Positions 23,801 to 37,180 of a DNA stretch of 64,000 bases are shown here, one piece after another. The notes below the pieces were generated by a model, which ran no database searches, was not told the DNA's origin, and saw nothing but the letters and a program-made list of their open reading frames with translations. Source of the stretch: Casuarius casuarius (lineage: Eukaryota; Chordata; Aves; Casuariiformes; Casuariidae). The DNA is taken from positions 3,193,629-3,257,628 of the forward strand of contig PTFA01000055.1 in NCBI GenBank assembly GCA_003342895.1, given 5' to 3'. A program made the position numbers and the translations under genes. Position 1 is the stretch's first letter, and the number at the start of each line of letters is the position of its first letter.

Positions 23801-26684
23801 GCCATCATACTCTTTCAGTGAGCTCAGCCTTGCCCCAACCTGTCACCACGTCTTGCTGTAAAGGGTGGTTGAATTGCATCCTACCGAGTTTATTAAGCCC
23901 AAATTTGATGTTGAGATTCCACTATTTCTCTTGAAGATTGTCAATAAAACCTATAGCAGGTAGAACAGAGATTTTCCTGACATTTCTCTCCTTTCTTGCA
24001 GAAAGTTAACTTACTTTTAGGATTCAAAAAACTGAAGAGTTCATCAGGGAGTCCATGGATATCAGAATAAGGTTTTTGTTAAGCATTTTGTTACACATTG
24101 TGTTAACGCTTAATTCTGGGGAATTGTTGACAGTAGAACTTTACAAAAGTTCTCGTTTCCTTGGAAGTAAAACTGAAACAGATACATTTCATAGGAGAGG
24201 AACTCCAATATATTTGTTTGGAGTACACTGAAACACCATTCTGGTTCAGTGTTTCAAACAATGTTTCTTTGGCTCTAGCTCAACTCAGCCTTTCCCAGAG
24301 CCAGAAGCTTGGGACACCTCCCTGGTTTCCTGCAGCATTATTTTAAAGCTTTCCTCAGAAAACTTACAGTTTTGGTAAATGTCTTATGGAAAAAATATTC
24401 TTGTTAATCTAGAGTTAAATATCTTGGAGGTCTTTTCTTCCCACAATTAGACTTCCCTGGCATGTTTCCTCACACTTTGCCTTGTTTCTGTGTACTTTGT
24501 CTGTCTGAGATTACAAGGGGTTTTCCTTAACTTGAAAATCTTATCTTTTGTTGATGGGAGTGACTTCACTATTCTTAGAGCATAATGCAAGACCCATCTT
24601 TTCATATGAGCCTTTCCTCAGTAACAAAGAATGACATCATGCCCCAGGGATACTTTTAAGAAAATAATCAGGCCCTTAGTAACTAGTTATCAAAGATTAA
24701 ATCAAAGGCAGGGGGAAATCAAGACCTTTTACAAGATACACCTGCACAAGAGACTTGCTTATACCCACAGTAACTTTGATCTGCCTAGCCGAGGAACTGA
24801 TAGCAGTGAAACTACAGCATCTTAGGTTACAAGTACATACACTAGTCTCCCAGGCAGGATTATAGTTACTGTGACCTCTCTAGCTTACACACACAATGGC
24901 TACGTCTAGGTGGCTGCAACTGCACCCCTTGATTTTGTGCAGCCCCAGGCCCAGCCCGAAGGCAGTTCCCCCACAACGGGGCTCATGAAGGCAAGCAGAC
25001 TGCTGCGAGACACCCGGAGGGGTGAGGGCCAGGGGGCCAGCAGAGGCAAAGCACAGCTGTGGGTCTCCTCCAAGCAGAGGCTGCTGAAAACACACCACAC
25101 TTCTGCTCAGAGGCCTCCATGGACAGAAAGCTCTGGTCCTAACTTTCAAGGCCAAGCATTTTTTGCCAAGGTGATCCAGCTGTGAAAAACAGACAAACAA
25201 GCACTATCTTTATGGAAGCCATAAGACTCCCTCTTTGAACAGGCATTTCAGTCACTGTAAGCCTGATGCCTATTTTTACATCTAATCCCTACCAACATCA
25301 TTACAAAAGTAGCTAACTCTCTTCCAATCCCAACTGAAGAGGCTACGTACACACGACGAAATCCTGTGCGACTTTGCCTTTTTAAAAGCGAAGCATGCAG
25401 AAGGCACTCAGACACCACAGTGAGTGTCAGGAGTACAAAAATCCTAAAGTTAGGTAAATACAATAGTTAGTCACACACTCTCTCTCACGTAGGAGAGAAG
25501 GCATCTAACCGATGTGAATTAGAGTTTAAGAGCCTTCAGGCAGAAATAGGTTGGTGGTAGGGTTTATTCACAGAGAAGGGGGAGACTAATTCTTTTGTTA
25601 GATGAAGTGGAGCCTCTTTACCGAGGAAAAGGTTAAAAAGCAAAGGGGAACACTCCTGTGCAGCTGGTGTGGAGGAAGCAAGTACCCCTTCATCATGGGC
25701 ACTGTTTGGGAAACTTCCGATTTGACTGACTTCAGTTATCAGGATAAGAATTAAGTTTGGGGTAGAAAGAGAGATATTCTACTGGCCGGGACAACAAGCA
25801 TTTCTGAAGTGCCATGTAAGTTCACTACAACAACAAAAGCCTGTTGACACACTTTCCTTAAAGGAACAGCCATTCTCATCACACATCCGTTTCCCACTGG
25901 AGGCAAGCGACTTACCTACTTTAAATCTACAAAAATACAGATAGCACAGAGCCTTTCTTCAGAAAGCAAAAAGATACCTCATAAAGTATCATTTCTGAAC
26001 AATGGTTAGTATGCAATGAATTCTCCCACTCATGAGCTACAAATACACTGCATGCCATCAAGAGCTTTTAATAATTTTGTCATCTACTTCTTTCAAAAAT
26101 GTTTTTAGATTTCTGCAATATGTTCAGCTGTGAAAGTGGCAAGTATCCAATGTTAACAATAGACTCTAGGCTATGATTCACTGGGGGGGAGGAAATCAAA
26201 AGAATAATGTTTAGTCATTTCGGTTGGAATATATTAGGAACAAGTGAATGTGACTATCTTTTGGTGTTTTAGAGACAAAATATTTCAATGCAAAACTTCT
26301 AAATTCAGTGAGAATTTTGCAAAATGAAACCATGTTTTAAAATTCAAAGTACCTTGAAACTGCAGCATTTTTGCAAACAAAAAATGTATTTATGAAATTC
26401 TAATTCTAAAGAAGTATGAGAGGCAAGGCTTACCTAGAGTCAAAAGTGCTCATTACAGATCTGTCTAGAGATAGCCAATAGGAAAATCTGATTACAGAAA
26501 CACTCAAAGTTAGCTCACTAGTATTTTAGACAGTCTGCAAGGTAGCACCTCTGCCAAGTCAAGATCTGCAGCCCAGAACCTCTCCTTTCCCTCAAAGCAC
26601 TGAGCAAGATTCACCTTTGTCACTGAAGAGTCCTTGGTACTTGCATCCTGTTTTTCATCATATCCTAAGAGCATCCACAAGGAA

Positions 26685-26860
26685 GCAGGACACCCAGGTT
26701 CAACTACTTCCCTCGCTCAAGTGGTTTCAAGCTTATACCTCCATAAGTGAACACCCTAACTATTATTGGCTATTCTGCGTTGGAAGGCGCTCTGCTAATC
26801 TTTTTTTAAGCTGTTCTGCTGCATAGAAAAGAGATCCAAGATTCATTAGGCCAGAAAGAG
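26685..26860 (-). repeat. Possible tRNA-derived SINE relic
   Basis: On the minus strand, 26713-26775 reads like a decayed tRNA. It has an A-box-like tagccaataatagttaggg (compare TAGCNNAGTGGTTAGNG) and, about 35 bases on, a B-box-like agcttgaaacc (compare GGTTCAAATCC). Spacing and order are right for an RNA polymerase III internal promoter. The part beyond the tRNA-like head, toward lower minus-strand position, is not assignable to a family. It could instead be an isolated tRNA pseudogene or chance similarity. The exact outer limits are guesses. Confidence 0.4.
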
Positions 26861-27485
26861 AAAGTAAGCAGCCACATTTAGAGGGGAAGAGTCCTTAGGA
26901 ACATTTTCAGCATTTTATCTAGTGACCTTTGAACAAGCTACAGGAACATGCAGAGCAACCTGTATCCTGGTACCTGGGGCAGGCTGACGGATGTGGGTTT
27001 GAATTCTCTCCAGCAAAGGGTAGAAATGAATCTGGAAGTATTAGCCTTGGTTTCAAAGGCCTCTGCAAACACTGGGTGAAATACTATTTCCCACCTCCTT
27101 CAAATTCCACAGCCAGAACACTATGCTATTAATATCACTCCATAAGCAAACATTTCCAGCAAGTTAGACCTCACATTTCTGCAATTAGTCTTACCTCTTT
27201 CATTATACTGCGAACCTACCAGTTGCCGTAAGAAACTTAACCATACTATCGCCATCAGAGATATGGAAAAAAGAGGAGCTGAGCACAAACATTAATGTTT
27301 CACCACAAAGTTGCTCAAGAATTACAGATCTCATTGCATGAATTTCCTTACTTCAAAAGAATTGCAATGTTTGACGACAGTTTTAATAATTGTGTTAAGA
27401 GAGGATCTCTTGACTCTCAGGACACATACCATGTACACGTACTACGGCCTTTTCTGATCTTGGTACTTTATCCTCTGTTTTCCAA
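26861..27485. other. Unique non-coding DNA, nothing recognised
   Basis: No coding or repeat signal that I can name. Part of it may be the body of the SINE-like relic next to it, but no family match is recalled. Confidence 0.45.
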
Positions 27486-27545
27486 CATTCATAGAATAGT
27501 TGAGGTTAGAGAAGGCAACCTTGAGAAAGCAGCAGGAGTGGAAGC
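27486..27545 (-). repeat. CR1 LINE 3'-end fragment, minus strand
   Basis: The plus strand reads attcatagaatagttgaggt then tagagaaggcaaccttgag. This matches the reverse complement of the avian CR1 3' end ('tcatagaatggttgaggttggaagggaccttgag'). Similarity fades after about 27530. It is a short 5'-truncated copy inserted in minus orientation. Confidence 0.6.
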
Positions 27546-27993
27546 AGCAACATCACTGATAGCCCTAACTGAAGTCCTAACCCTGTATTCAGCAGTGGAT
27601 GAGATACATATTGCTCATTGAGACTTGAGGTGGATATCTGCAAGAAGGAGCAGGGCCTAGTCTGCGAGCTATCAATCCTCCTCCAAAATCCAGAGAAGTC
27701 AGACCTGCTGATCTCATTTGTCCATCTCTAGACTCTAACGGGGATTTAAACACGCTTTCAAAGCTACAAGTCACTTCAGAGAAACCAAATTACCACCAAA
27801 TTTTGTGACCAGTTTTAATCAAGAGACAGGAAGAGAATGAGCTTGAAAGAAAGTACAGAACATTCAAATGGTTCCATTTCAAAACAGGATTCTTGGATTA
27901 AACAAACTTCCATCAAAAAAGTAAGAGATAAAGAGAATGATTTAACTGAGCCAGTTTTAAATTGCGTGAATCTTTTCCATGTATGGAAAAATC

Positions 27994-28006
27994 GGGGGGG
28001 GGGGGG
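27994..28006. repeat. Poly(G) tract, 13 G
   Basis: Uninterrupted run of 13 G residues. Simple repeat. Confidence 0.9.
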
Positions 28007-28247
28007 AGACTATTAGCTTAAAACCAGAACAAGTTCTGCAGATAATTATTGTGTTTAAGTTCTTAGCCCTACTTCCCTTGCTTTGCAAAGACATGATCCC
28101 AGCAACAGTAAGTTTATTGCAAAGTAAAGAGGCAATGTTTTCTGTTACGACTTTGGCAGGACATCAGTGGTTAGCTGTTGCTATGCAGGAACCTTCCTGA
28201 ACAAAGTCCCTGTGAAAAAGGGGCACCCTTTTACTTTGGGGGGAAGG

Positions 28248-28274
<27 letters not shown>
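28248..28274. repeat. Poly(A) homopolymer, 27 A
   Basis: Uninterrupted run of 27 A residues. Upstream sequence is not recognised as a retroposed gene. Confidence 0.9.
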
Positions 28275-28278
<4 letters not shown>

Positions 28279-30960
28279 GATGACAGTAATTACTCCACAG
28301 CTGGTAAATTCTTCTACTGCTAGTATGCATGGCTGCAAGTTTTAATAACCTAACAGCAAGATGGCTCAAAGATTGTCTAGTAAACTCCCTGATTTGTAAT
28401 TCTTGAGAGCTGAGTTTCAAATCAAGTGATAAAGTAACACCAGCCACTACTTATTTAAAAAGCTGATGACAATATCTTTGATAGATGACAAACTGTTACC
28501 TCTTTGCACCCATTAACCTGTGGTTAGGTTTGTCTGCCCATGTACAGAAAGTCTGGTTGTTCTAAGTCATCCTAGATTTGCCTTTGCTAGATCCTCTTTA
28601 CACAAATGTGCCTTTCCTGGGAACAGCAGGCCACTTAACATCAGCAAGTGATTGAAGTATGAGCTTCTCTACACCTAGAAACATTGTTGTGAATAACTGT
28701 AAGAGCTAGTCTGAGCAGGCAATTCCATTACATGGGGTACCTCAAAAGCTGAATTTCAAAACATCCTCCTTGAAAATTGTTTTTTTTCCCCCTCATTCCT
28801 CTTTAAGGTGGAACCTTGGACAGGGAGCGTTAGCAGACTGCCTGCTGTGCAAATACTGAAAAGCCTAGTCCCACCAGATTTGGAGAGCTGCCCAGATTCC
28901 TGGGAAACCCTGAGAGGCAGCCAGCCGGTGACAGAACACACAACTATCTGCCCTACTACCTGGCATTTTGAAACTCCAGTGGTCCTTGTCCAGAAAACTC
29001 AGCAGATACAACTAAGAGAGCTGCAAACACAAGTGCTGGAAGCCCTGACTGCAGGGTTATAACAGACTGGGGCTGCTCTGGGTCCAGGCAGCTCCAATTC
29101 ACAGGCTCCTGGCAGTCCACATTCCCCCATTACCTGCCTGATGGGCTCATGGATAGCAGAAATGTGGAAAGGATTCCTGCAAACTCCAGCAAAACACTGT
29201 CTCTGCTGACACTTCCATTTTCACAGGTGCAGCAAGTGTGGATGAGATAGAGTTTTTTTTCTGACTAGCTTTAAATTATTACTGTAAGACTGGGACATCA
29301 AATCTTTTATGCCATTTCTGCAGCTAAGCACCATTGAATTTGTCTCTGTTGCAGGAAACAAAATTGGCAGTACCCAAAGAAATAAGTTAGACTAGCTTAC
29401 ATCATATACTTTCAGTTTGTTAAGCTACACAGCCAGTATTCCAGAGAAGACGCAGCTCAAAATTATTTCATATGCTAGTAATTCAGTTTCTGCTTATGCT
29501 TTTCTTTCTGAGTACTTGTAGGAGGCTTCAAACTGACTGCTCTACTTACTGAAGTCCTATGTCTTTATGCAGAAAAAAATACAAGCTCTATAACAAAAGT
29601 GACTGCTTTCCCTAGCCACCTCCATGCACTCAGAGGATTGTGCTTTCTGGGCTGAGGCGCACTGACTGTCCACCAGATCCAGCCAGAAGAGGACTGTTCC
29701 AGTCCATAGCAGCTCTCAAACCTTCTGGGTTGCTTTTAATTCCAAAAAAACACAAGTGTTGTCCCCTTTGGTTATATAAAAATGGAGACGTACATATTTT
29801 AATGAGCTTCTTAACGCACCTGAGAAGCGAGGAGCATTGGGAAAGATAATATTTTTCACTGGAGCTGAGTGGCGCAGGCAGGGAAAAAACAGCCACTTTG
29901 ACTCTCAGTGAGTGCACGAGTATGGTGCAGCAGTTAAGTGTGCTCAAAGAATCAGAGTTAAAGCACTTGTTTGGCATGAGAGCTTTTGGGTTCAGAGCAG
30001 ATTACTTGATCTGGCACAGCAAGGACAGATATTCTTACATTTTAGGCTAGTTATGTTTCCACAGAATAGAGACAAACTTACTGAAACAAAAAATAAATAA
30101 GCTGAAAACTCCTACCTAATCAGTAGGTCTCCTTAAGATGTTTTCACTTCAACAAAACAGCATATTTTAATGAAGTCAATGTGTCAGAGCATTCTCTATT
30201 GTTTAACTTTCCATACCTGCTGACATGTCAAGAAGAACACAAGCACAGTTAGTACTTGTGCTACAAGGCTAGTCCTTGCAGTGTAAAAGCCTTCCCACTA
30301 GAGACAGAGCTGAGATCACGATTAGCTTATTTGACAAACTACAGTGACGCAGGAAATGACATCTTAAAAATCCAACTTTATGACAGACTCCATTTTAAGG
30401 TGTTTGGCATTCAAAGCCCAGCAGGTTTTATACATAGAGTGCTTCAGTAAAACCACTTACTCTGCCTCTTTACTCATCAGGAAAGCATAAGGGAAGCTGG
30501 CAAGAACCTGCAGTCTGCACTACTGGCTGCCCCACTGCGTATGCCAAACCAGATCCATGGCACAGTTCCTCCTGTGTCCCCTTGAATGTGTACCTTCCAC
30601 TTAAAAATACACAAGTAAACCCCAAGTTGCTAGGATTATGAAGCATGAAATAAGTTGGAAGTAATGTAACATTTTTTTTTTTTTCTCAGAGAGGGAAGAA
30701 AACAGAATTTTTTCTTTTTTAAAAAACACACACCCAAAATAACATGCTCAATACCATCTTCCCTCAGAACAGGAAGAGAACATACAGCATAAACACTGAG
30801 GAAGCCATAAGAGGAAAAAAATACAGCTGTTTTTATAAAAATATACAACTCTACAGAATAAAGCTATACAATAAATATCAAAAACTCACCCACACTTCTT
30901 AGTCTCAGCACCTCTGCCATGCTCTACCCTGAGAAATAAACCTGCTGCCTGCAGGTGATG

Positions 30961-31080
30961 GGAGGCCCCCAGCTGCAGCCACTCACACCCCAGTGGGGCC
31001 CCAGCTGCAGCACACCAGCCCTGCTCCCCGCAGGGCGGCAGCCTCCCTCCACCACTCCAGCCACACGCTCCTTTTTTCGG
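30961..31080. other. Short GC-rich patch with internal duplication
   Basis: A GC-rich island of about 120 bp in AT-rich surroundings. The 12-base word ccccagctgcag occurs at 30967-30978 and again at 30999-31010, 32 bases apart. CpG dinucleotides are few, so it does not look like a promoter CpG island. Confidence 0.5.
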
Positions 31081-32339
31081 GCAGTAGCAGTTTCCTGTGT
31101 GACCAGACTGACAAAATACAGAAAGAACTAGTTAGTCACCTGTCCAGTCAGCTCACTATCTGCTCACCTGCAGCAGTGTCTGGAGACATGCAACCTACCC
31201 TTATTAAACATTAAAGGAAGGGGTGATAATATAAACGGGCTGCCCTAGATTGCCCACAGCTGTGGGGAGGGAAAAGCTAAGCAAGGAAGGCAATGTTTTC
31301 CTCAGAGGCAACTCTAAATGAATACTAAATTAAGGTGTTTTGAGGCCTTCTGCTATTGAAGGTGATGCTGCACTTGGGGTAAGACTCAAACAGAATATAC
31401 TGATGACTAAGTGGTATTTAAACAGCCTGAGAGACTTTCTCAGAGGAATATATTCAGCCGGTATCCTAGTCAAATTCTATTTTGGGAATATACATCATGT
31501 ATACAGAAATGTACACAGCTTCATCTGGAAGGGGCTGGTATTTTTTCCTCCTTTCCCTTTCTAACAGAGGTAACGGCCATACGACTGATTTGTTACACCT
31601 TGCTGGCCATTGCCGTTAGTGACAAGAACATCCATGACTAAAGACTTTAAAGCACCCACATGCTCTACCACCTTCCACCGCTTTGTCCTCTTTATTCCTG
31701 CTGATTTTTGCCCAGGCCCAGACTCCCATTATTGGTATGTTAATTTACCTCCTTTCAGCCATTCGGGTTCTGCCGTTTCCAAACTGACCCTATATTATCT
31801 ATCCAGTGATCCACCTATGGCCTATCACATTTCATACTCTCCTTTTTTTCTGGCTGTTATTGTATATGCACATAATAGGCAGATATGATTTCCTCTGCTT
31901 GTGCTCCTCTGAGCACCAAAAAAAAAGAAAAACCCCAAACCAAACCACTCTGCAAGTTCATATTAGCATGGTGGAAAAACTGAGTTTCTATACTTAGTCT
32001 CTCAGTAAAATTTATAAACTGGGGCTCCGTGCTGTACTGAGGCAGTCACATGGCTTCTTTTTTTTTTTTTTCCCCCTCTCCTGTATGGAATACGAGCAGA
32101 GCAGAGTGAGCTTGCATCTGCTCAAATAACAGTCACACTTGTATTTGGCCATTAGATACTTTGCACACAGTCATCAGGGCCTGGACCACTCACGGAGATC
32201 TCCCCGAAGCAGTGTTGCCATCAGTAGTATGGAATAGTTGCCTTCCTTGTCTTACACCCGTCCTAGAATAAACTCTACTTCCCCTCCACCCCCCAGGAAG
32301 ATCAAATCTTTTATTCCTGCATCGCTTGTGATCACTGCA
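31081..32339. other. Non-coding DNA, partly pyrimidine-rich
   Basis: No recognised gene. 31540-31890 is pyrimidine-rich on the plus strand and carries overlapping frames (31411-31641, 31610-31888) of no known family. It may be an unrecognised part of the minus-strand LINE relic beginning at 32340, but I could not align it. A T14 run lies at 32058-32071. Confidence 0.45.
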
Positions 32340-32590
32340 ATCCCAGATCCTTTCTTGTGGTATTTTTGCCTAAATGAATATTTGCCTTCTGCAGCCTCTC
32401 CTTTCTATTGCTAGTATTTTGTGATTGTCTCTCTATTGAATTTCATATTGTCAGGTTTTAGAATGGCTTTCTATTTTGTCAAGGCCATTTTGAATCCTGA
32501 TCCTATCCTCCAGCATGCTTACAAACCTTATCTTTGTTTCTGTCATCCCAGATTTTACAGCTATCTTCTCTCTTGCATCACTCATTCAGT
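32340..32590 (-). mobile_element. Degenerate CR1-type LINE fragment, reverse-transcriptase region
   Basis: The minus strand reads as the LINE segment just after the polymerase 'FADDTK' motif. Around 32480-32520 it encodes residues like MLEDRIRIQNGLDK, matching the family's 'TLEDRIRIQNDLDKLEKWS' block. Farther along the minus strand (32430-32460) lies a 'gaaattcaatagaga' block that matches 'KMKFNKDKC'. On the plus strand the signature is ttattgaatttcat-like and tcaaggccattttgaatcct-like segments, common to old amniote CR1 copies. The FADD motif itself is lost. The copy is short, frame-broken and much older than the CR1 tail copies elsewhere in the window. Confidence 0.72.
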
Positions 32591-35500
32591 TATGGAGTTC
32601 AGTGGCCCTTGATCACTAGGAGCTGCCACTCAAAGCAAATAAGAGAGAATAAAATATTGCCCACAAAGTCAAGATGCATTTTTCATCATTGGGAAGCTCT
32701 GTAAATAGTGCAAAATTGAGATCATACAACATTTCTACTTGTGTTTAATTTGCCTTTTTGTATTATTCTTAAAATAACTTTTAGGAAGGTAAAACAGATT
32801 ACATGTGGCGTGAAGTTAAAGAGCTGGGCTAATCTGTCAGAAAAAGCCATGAAGCTGAGAAAATCTCTACAGATGTCTTGCATTTGCTGACTGCACCTGC
32901 TAATTATACTACAGCTATTTCATAGCTTGTGCTTTGTACTTCTATATGGCTCATTCTTTCTTCTCTCTCCCATGAGTTCTCCTGATTTAATAATCCAGAG
33001 AGCCCAAGTGTCCTCAAATCTATTGCCTTCCATAAAAATCATCTCCTCAGTGCCTTCCAAGAGTAGTTCCCCATTAGATATTAAAAAACATTCCTGTGAC
33101 CATGACAACATGGTATATGTGTCCAATAAGCACTATTACCTGGGGAAAGCTGGTTTCTACTATACAGAGAGACGTGAGCCTCGATTAGCCAGCTAATCTC
33201 CTCAGGGCTGCTGGCAGCTTCTTTTTCACAGTATTTCTGTCTGTATTCAGTTATTCCCTACACCACACACAGGCGAAGACTGCTGTCATTTATTCTGAAG
33301 TAGCTGAAAAAACCTCTTCGGGTTAGAAATATTTTCACCTTATCACATGGTAGAAGAATAACCTCCAAAGGACAAGGACCTTGGCCTAGATCCATCCCAT
33401 CCAAACTTCGGGACTACCTGGACGAAGAGCCTATCTAACCAAAGCCCTTTGTGTAGCCCCCCTAAGATACAAACTGCCTTTCAGTTGTTTTTCTCTCTGT
33501 AGGCAACATAGGGCTGACACAATCCTAACACAGATATTTCTGCTAGGTACCTAATGTTAAATAGGCTGAATCTGAGTCTGCATCTTCAATATTTCCATAG
33601 TGGTCAATGTAACAGTGAATTTGCTCTTGCTACTGATTGACAAGCTGTAATCAATATGTTTATTACTGAATAACTGAGAGGCTGGAAGTCCTAATTTTTT
33701 AAAGAAGCATTAAGAAAGGCACTAAAACTCTCCAGGACTTCTCATTACTCAGAAATATTCTAGTCCAGCAAATGTGGCTTATCTGCTCACCTCTGTGACT
33801 AGTTCTCATGCTGTAGAAGTCTAGAAAATATGATAACAGACAAATTTTGAATCATCCGGTCATCCTGTGAGTTGAGTTTTAATAAACTCAGAATAATCGA
33901 AAGGCCATGACAAGCATTTGAAACACTGGCAGCTGATAAAATATCAGTGAGCTATCCAGTATCAAGCCTCTGATCTATGCCAAGAGCAGTTCTTAGTGTT
34001 TTCTTCAGAAGTTGTAGCACCTATGACAGAAAATAAAAAGAAAAAAAAATGTAGGGAAAGAAACAGACAGGAGGCCAGTAGGTCATATACAGGAGGGAGG
34101 TAGTTTTACTATTCTCAGGACTTTTCCTGTTCTTGTTCTTAATTCCCTACTTTAACTGAAAAGCAGACCAGTTCTGTGCCTGCAGCAATGATATATACAT
34201 ACACATATAGCTTCACTGTATTTCTGATTTCTCCCTAATCGGGGTAGATTGGATTTCATTCTGTGTTTTCCTCTGCTGAAAAGGTGCACGCTAAATTCCT
34301 GGATACACTGAGACGTTATGAGTCCAAGAGTTCAAGTCCAACTATGGTTGCTTAAAAATCCACATTAGTATTTGCCAAGAGTTGTGAATAGGAGTGCATG
34401 CATGCTTACATGCACGCACGCATGGTGGGGGGGTTTCCCTACTTGATGTTGGACAGGATGTTATCTTTCTTCAAAGAAGAGGGAAATAAGAATACTCGTT
34501 GAAAACTGGGAAAACCTAGAAAAATATTTGACAATAGAACTTCTTAGCAAAGGCAAAGGCTTCACACAATGGACTTAGTTCTTAGCGAAGGGGAAGGTTT
34601 TAGAGACTTCTGGCCGTGTTAAATCCCCCCCGACTCGCTTGGGCAGAAGTCCAAAATCAACATGAGAAGCACATTGGTTGTAAGTGACTATCAAAATAGG
34701 CTAAAATCCATGAGTACCTTTTTAGCTTGTAAAGTGGAATTTGGAGTTACAAGCATCACCAGTATTTTGCAATCCATTCTTAACCTTGATCATTTTGCAG
34801 ATTCTCTGTACCAAAACCTTGTTCACGCTGATTCTAGTCAACACTTGAAAGACACTCAAAATGTCTCTGTTTATACTGTCTGCTGAAGACTCTGCAAACT
34901 TAATGCTTGAGGCTTTTTCAGTTCTTGTTCTTTTTTCTCTTTCACAGGTCTGAATTAACATTCTCGCCTTCATTTAAAACACTCTGACTGTGCTAGTGTT
35001 CACAGAGGAGAAATCAAGGTACTGCTTCCTTCTGCCTTTTGTTTGGCTTACCAGCGTGCAAAATTTTTGTGACTATATAAATGTTTTTTTTAAACAGTAG
35101 AAAAAGGATGGCCAGATACAATAAAATACCACACATTCAGGTTTCATTACACTTCCCATGAGCCCAATACTGGCTGCAGATGCTGGACTGTGGACTGGGT
35201 ACCCATGTGAAATCCCATTAAACTAACATCTGCCTGTGTGGAGTGGTCTCTGCAGATGCATTACTAAAGCATTACAGCAAGCCATAATCTCACAAAACAT
35301 AGCTGATCCATCTAATACTTTTGTATACTAATCTCCATAAAGAAATATATATAAAAAAATATATATTATTTTGTATCTCTTTATTCCTTGTAACCTATAC
35401 GTTATTTTTGTACCTCTGCTTTTGTGGCCTGAAATTAGTAAAACTGGCAAGTGCTTGTCAAATAAAGTGCTTGTTGTAGAAAATTCTGCAACTGAAACTT

Positions 35501-37180
35501 TTTATTTCTGCTTTAAAAAAAGTTCCCTGAAGTTTGAAAAAAACTCCCCCACAGAGCTCCAACAACAACCAAAAAGCCCTCATGGTTTCTAGTCAGTTAA
35601 AATACTGCCTATTGATAAATTCACGCTTTTAAATATTTTATATTTTATCGTAAAAAAAAATAGTAGCTTACAAACACAACAAAAATAGAAATGGTCCTGA
35701 AGTTTGAAATGACATTTGTTGACATAATAGTTTTCCTGAAACGAAACTGTCACATTTTGAAAAAAGCGTTACACTAAATCAATAGTTTTTCTCTCTTTTT
35801 TTAATCAGAAAGCCACTGGAAAGATAGTTCTCAGTTTTAATTTACAGCAATGGATTAGGTGTAGTAGCTGAGGCAAGAGTTACGGGAATTCCCCTGATTC
35901 CACGGTCCTGGGGGCTCTTGGAGGGGAGCCAACAAAGCGCACCTCCCCTCTCCTGGAGCAGCACATGGGCTGAGCCATGTGGCAAGGTTAGAGTGGATAA
36001 ATATAATAATGGATATATACAATAGTTATACCTCCACAAATGCCTGTCTCCTTTGTGAAAGCACCATGGCCAATTCATTCTGCATATATTTGACGTAACT
36101 CTAAGTTTAGTTTTGCACACGTAGGGTAAAACACCTCCATCATCTGTTACCAAGTTTACTTTTTCATACTTTTGAAGTGTGGATGGAGGTGTGGATTTCT
36201 CAGGGACTCAGTCCAAACTGCTGTCATCTGCTGTCATCAAAACTGTGCATTGCAACCTGGAGTTTCTTGATAGCCCTTAACAAACCCTGTGAAATTGAGG
36301 CCTCAGAAACATGGGAATAAGCATAAATAAATTAATGCAAACTGAAACTCCCACAGTCAGTGAGAATTTATCTTTTTGGACCTGAATGAAGATCATGCCT
36401 GTTGAAAATGGCTAAATGGTGCTTGTCAGACCTGAATTGGGGGTTTCAGACCACTGGGAAGTCTGTCAGTTACTTAGGCAGAGTTAAATTTTGAGGAGGA
36501 AACATTTCACCTGCTGTGCATTTATTGGCACAGATTCATGCATTTTGGCAACTCTTGAGATGGGCAAACTTTCCAGTATAGTTTAAGATAGAGAACAAGA
36601 TCACATTTAAAATTCTCTCTGGGACTGGCTTAGGCCCAAGAGCATAAGCAGCTTTGCATACTGCTTAGAAGCAAAGGGTCCTTTGGCTTTAAGTGTCTAG
36701 ATTTTTGGATGTCTAATAAGACAAAGATTTAACTGAAACTTTTCCAGCACCAGTCATAACATCTGTCTCTCCCCACCGAATTCTGGAATGAATTAAAGTC
36801 TCTCTGAAACCTTTCCCTCTGTGCTGATATCACAGTTTCCTTCCACTATCCAGGATCTTATTTCCTGAAAACTAGCAGTTTGGGATCTTGGAGGTCTCCT
36901 ATCTCTCTGGTCAAGAAACAGCAAGTTATTAAGGGGAGAGACAGCCTTTTCCCCTCACGCTCAGTTGCATGTCTCATTTTCATCAAGCTAAAAGGAAAGG
37001 AAAGCAATTTAGTATATTTTTCTATTATATGGTACTGGATACTTTATCTATTCTCCGCCAGCAAGTAGTCGCCTTAGTAATATTCTTTTAGCAATAATGA
37101 TACTCCTTGTAATTTGCTTTTTGGCTCTGCTTACTAAGAATTACCCCTAGTGTGCAGCAACTTGTTTCCATTACATGTGT
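32591..37180. other. Unique non-coding DNA, nothing recognised
   Basis: No recognisable gene or dispersed repeat. Alternating purine-pyrimidine words (gcatgcatgc, acatgcacgcacgcatg) occur at 34396-34423, and an AT-rich simple stretch lies at 35345-35370. A tandem duplicate of the 10-mer ctgctgtcat is at 36218-36237. Confidence 0.5.
36218..36237. repeat. Tandem duplicate of a 10-mer
   Basis: Two exact adjacent copies of ctgctgtcat. Minor tandem repeat. Confidence 0.85.

Larger units (their letters stand above)
16390..26684. other. Unique non-coding DNA with scattered homopolymers
   Basis: About 10 kb without a recognised exon, RNA gene or dispersed repeat. It includes T-runs at 18229-18251 (23 T) and 20802-20819 (18 T). 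The 24900-25130 stretch is richer in G and C and contains open frames on both strands (24910-25185 plus, 24880-25200 minus). The frames encode no recognised family and oppose each other. All other frames here are under about 110 codons and look like chance. Confidence 0.5.
27546..30960. other. Unique non-coding DNA with homopolymers
   Basis: No recognisable exon. Contains G13 at 27994-28006 and A27 at 28248-28274. The open frames at 28808-29062, 29630-29977 and 29640-29849 are short and unlike any known family. Confidence 0.5.

Noticed and set aside
24880..25200. GC-richer segment with frames on both strands as a possible exon
   Set aside because: CpG content is modest, no convincing splice sites, no family match.
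34396..34423. Alternating purine-pyrimidine words as a Z-DNA or CRISPR-like repeat
   Set aside because: Too short and irregular; no spaced repeat units anywhere in the window, and a CRISPR array is not expected in this kind of genome.
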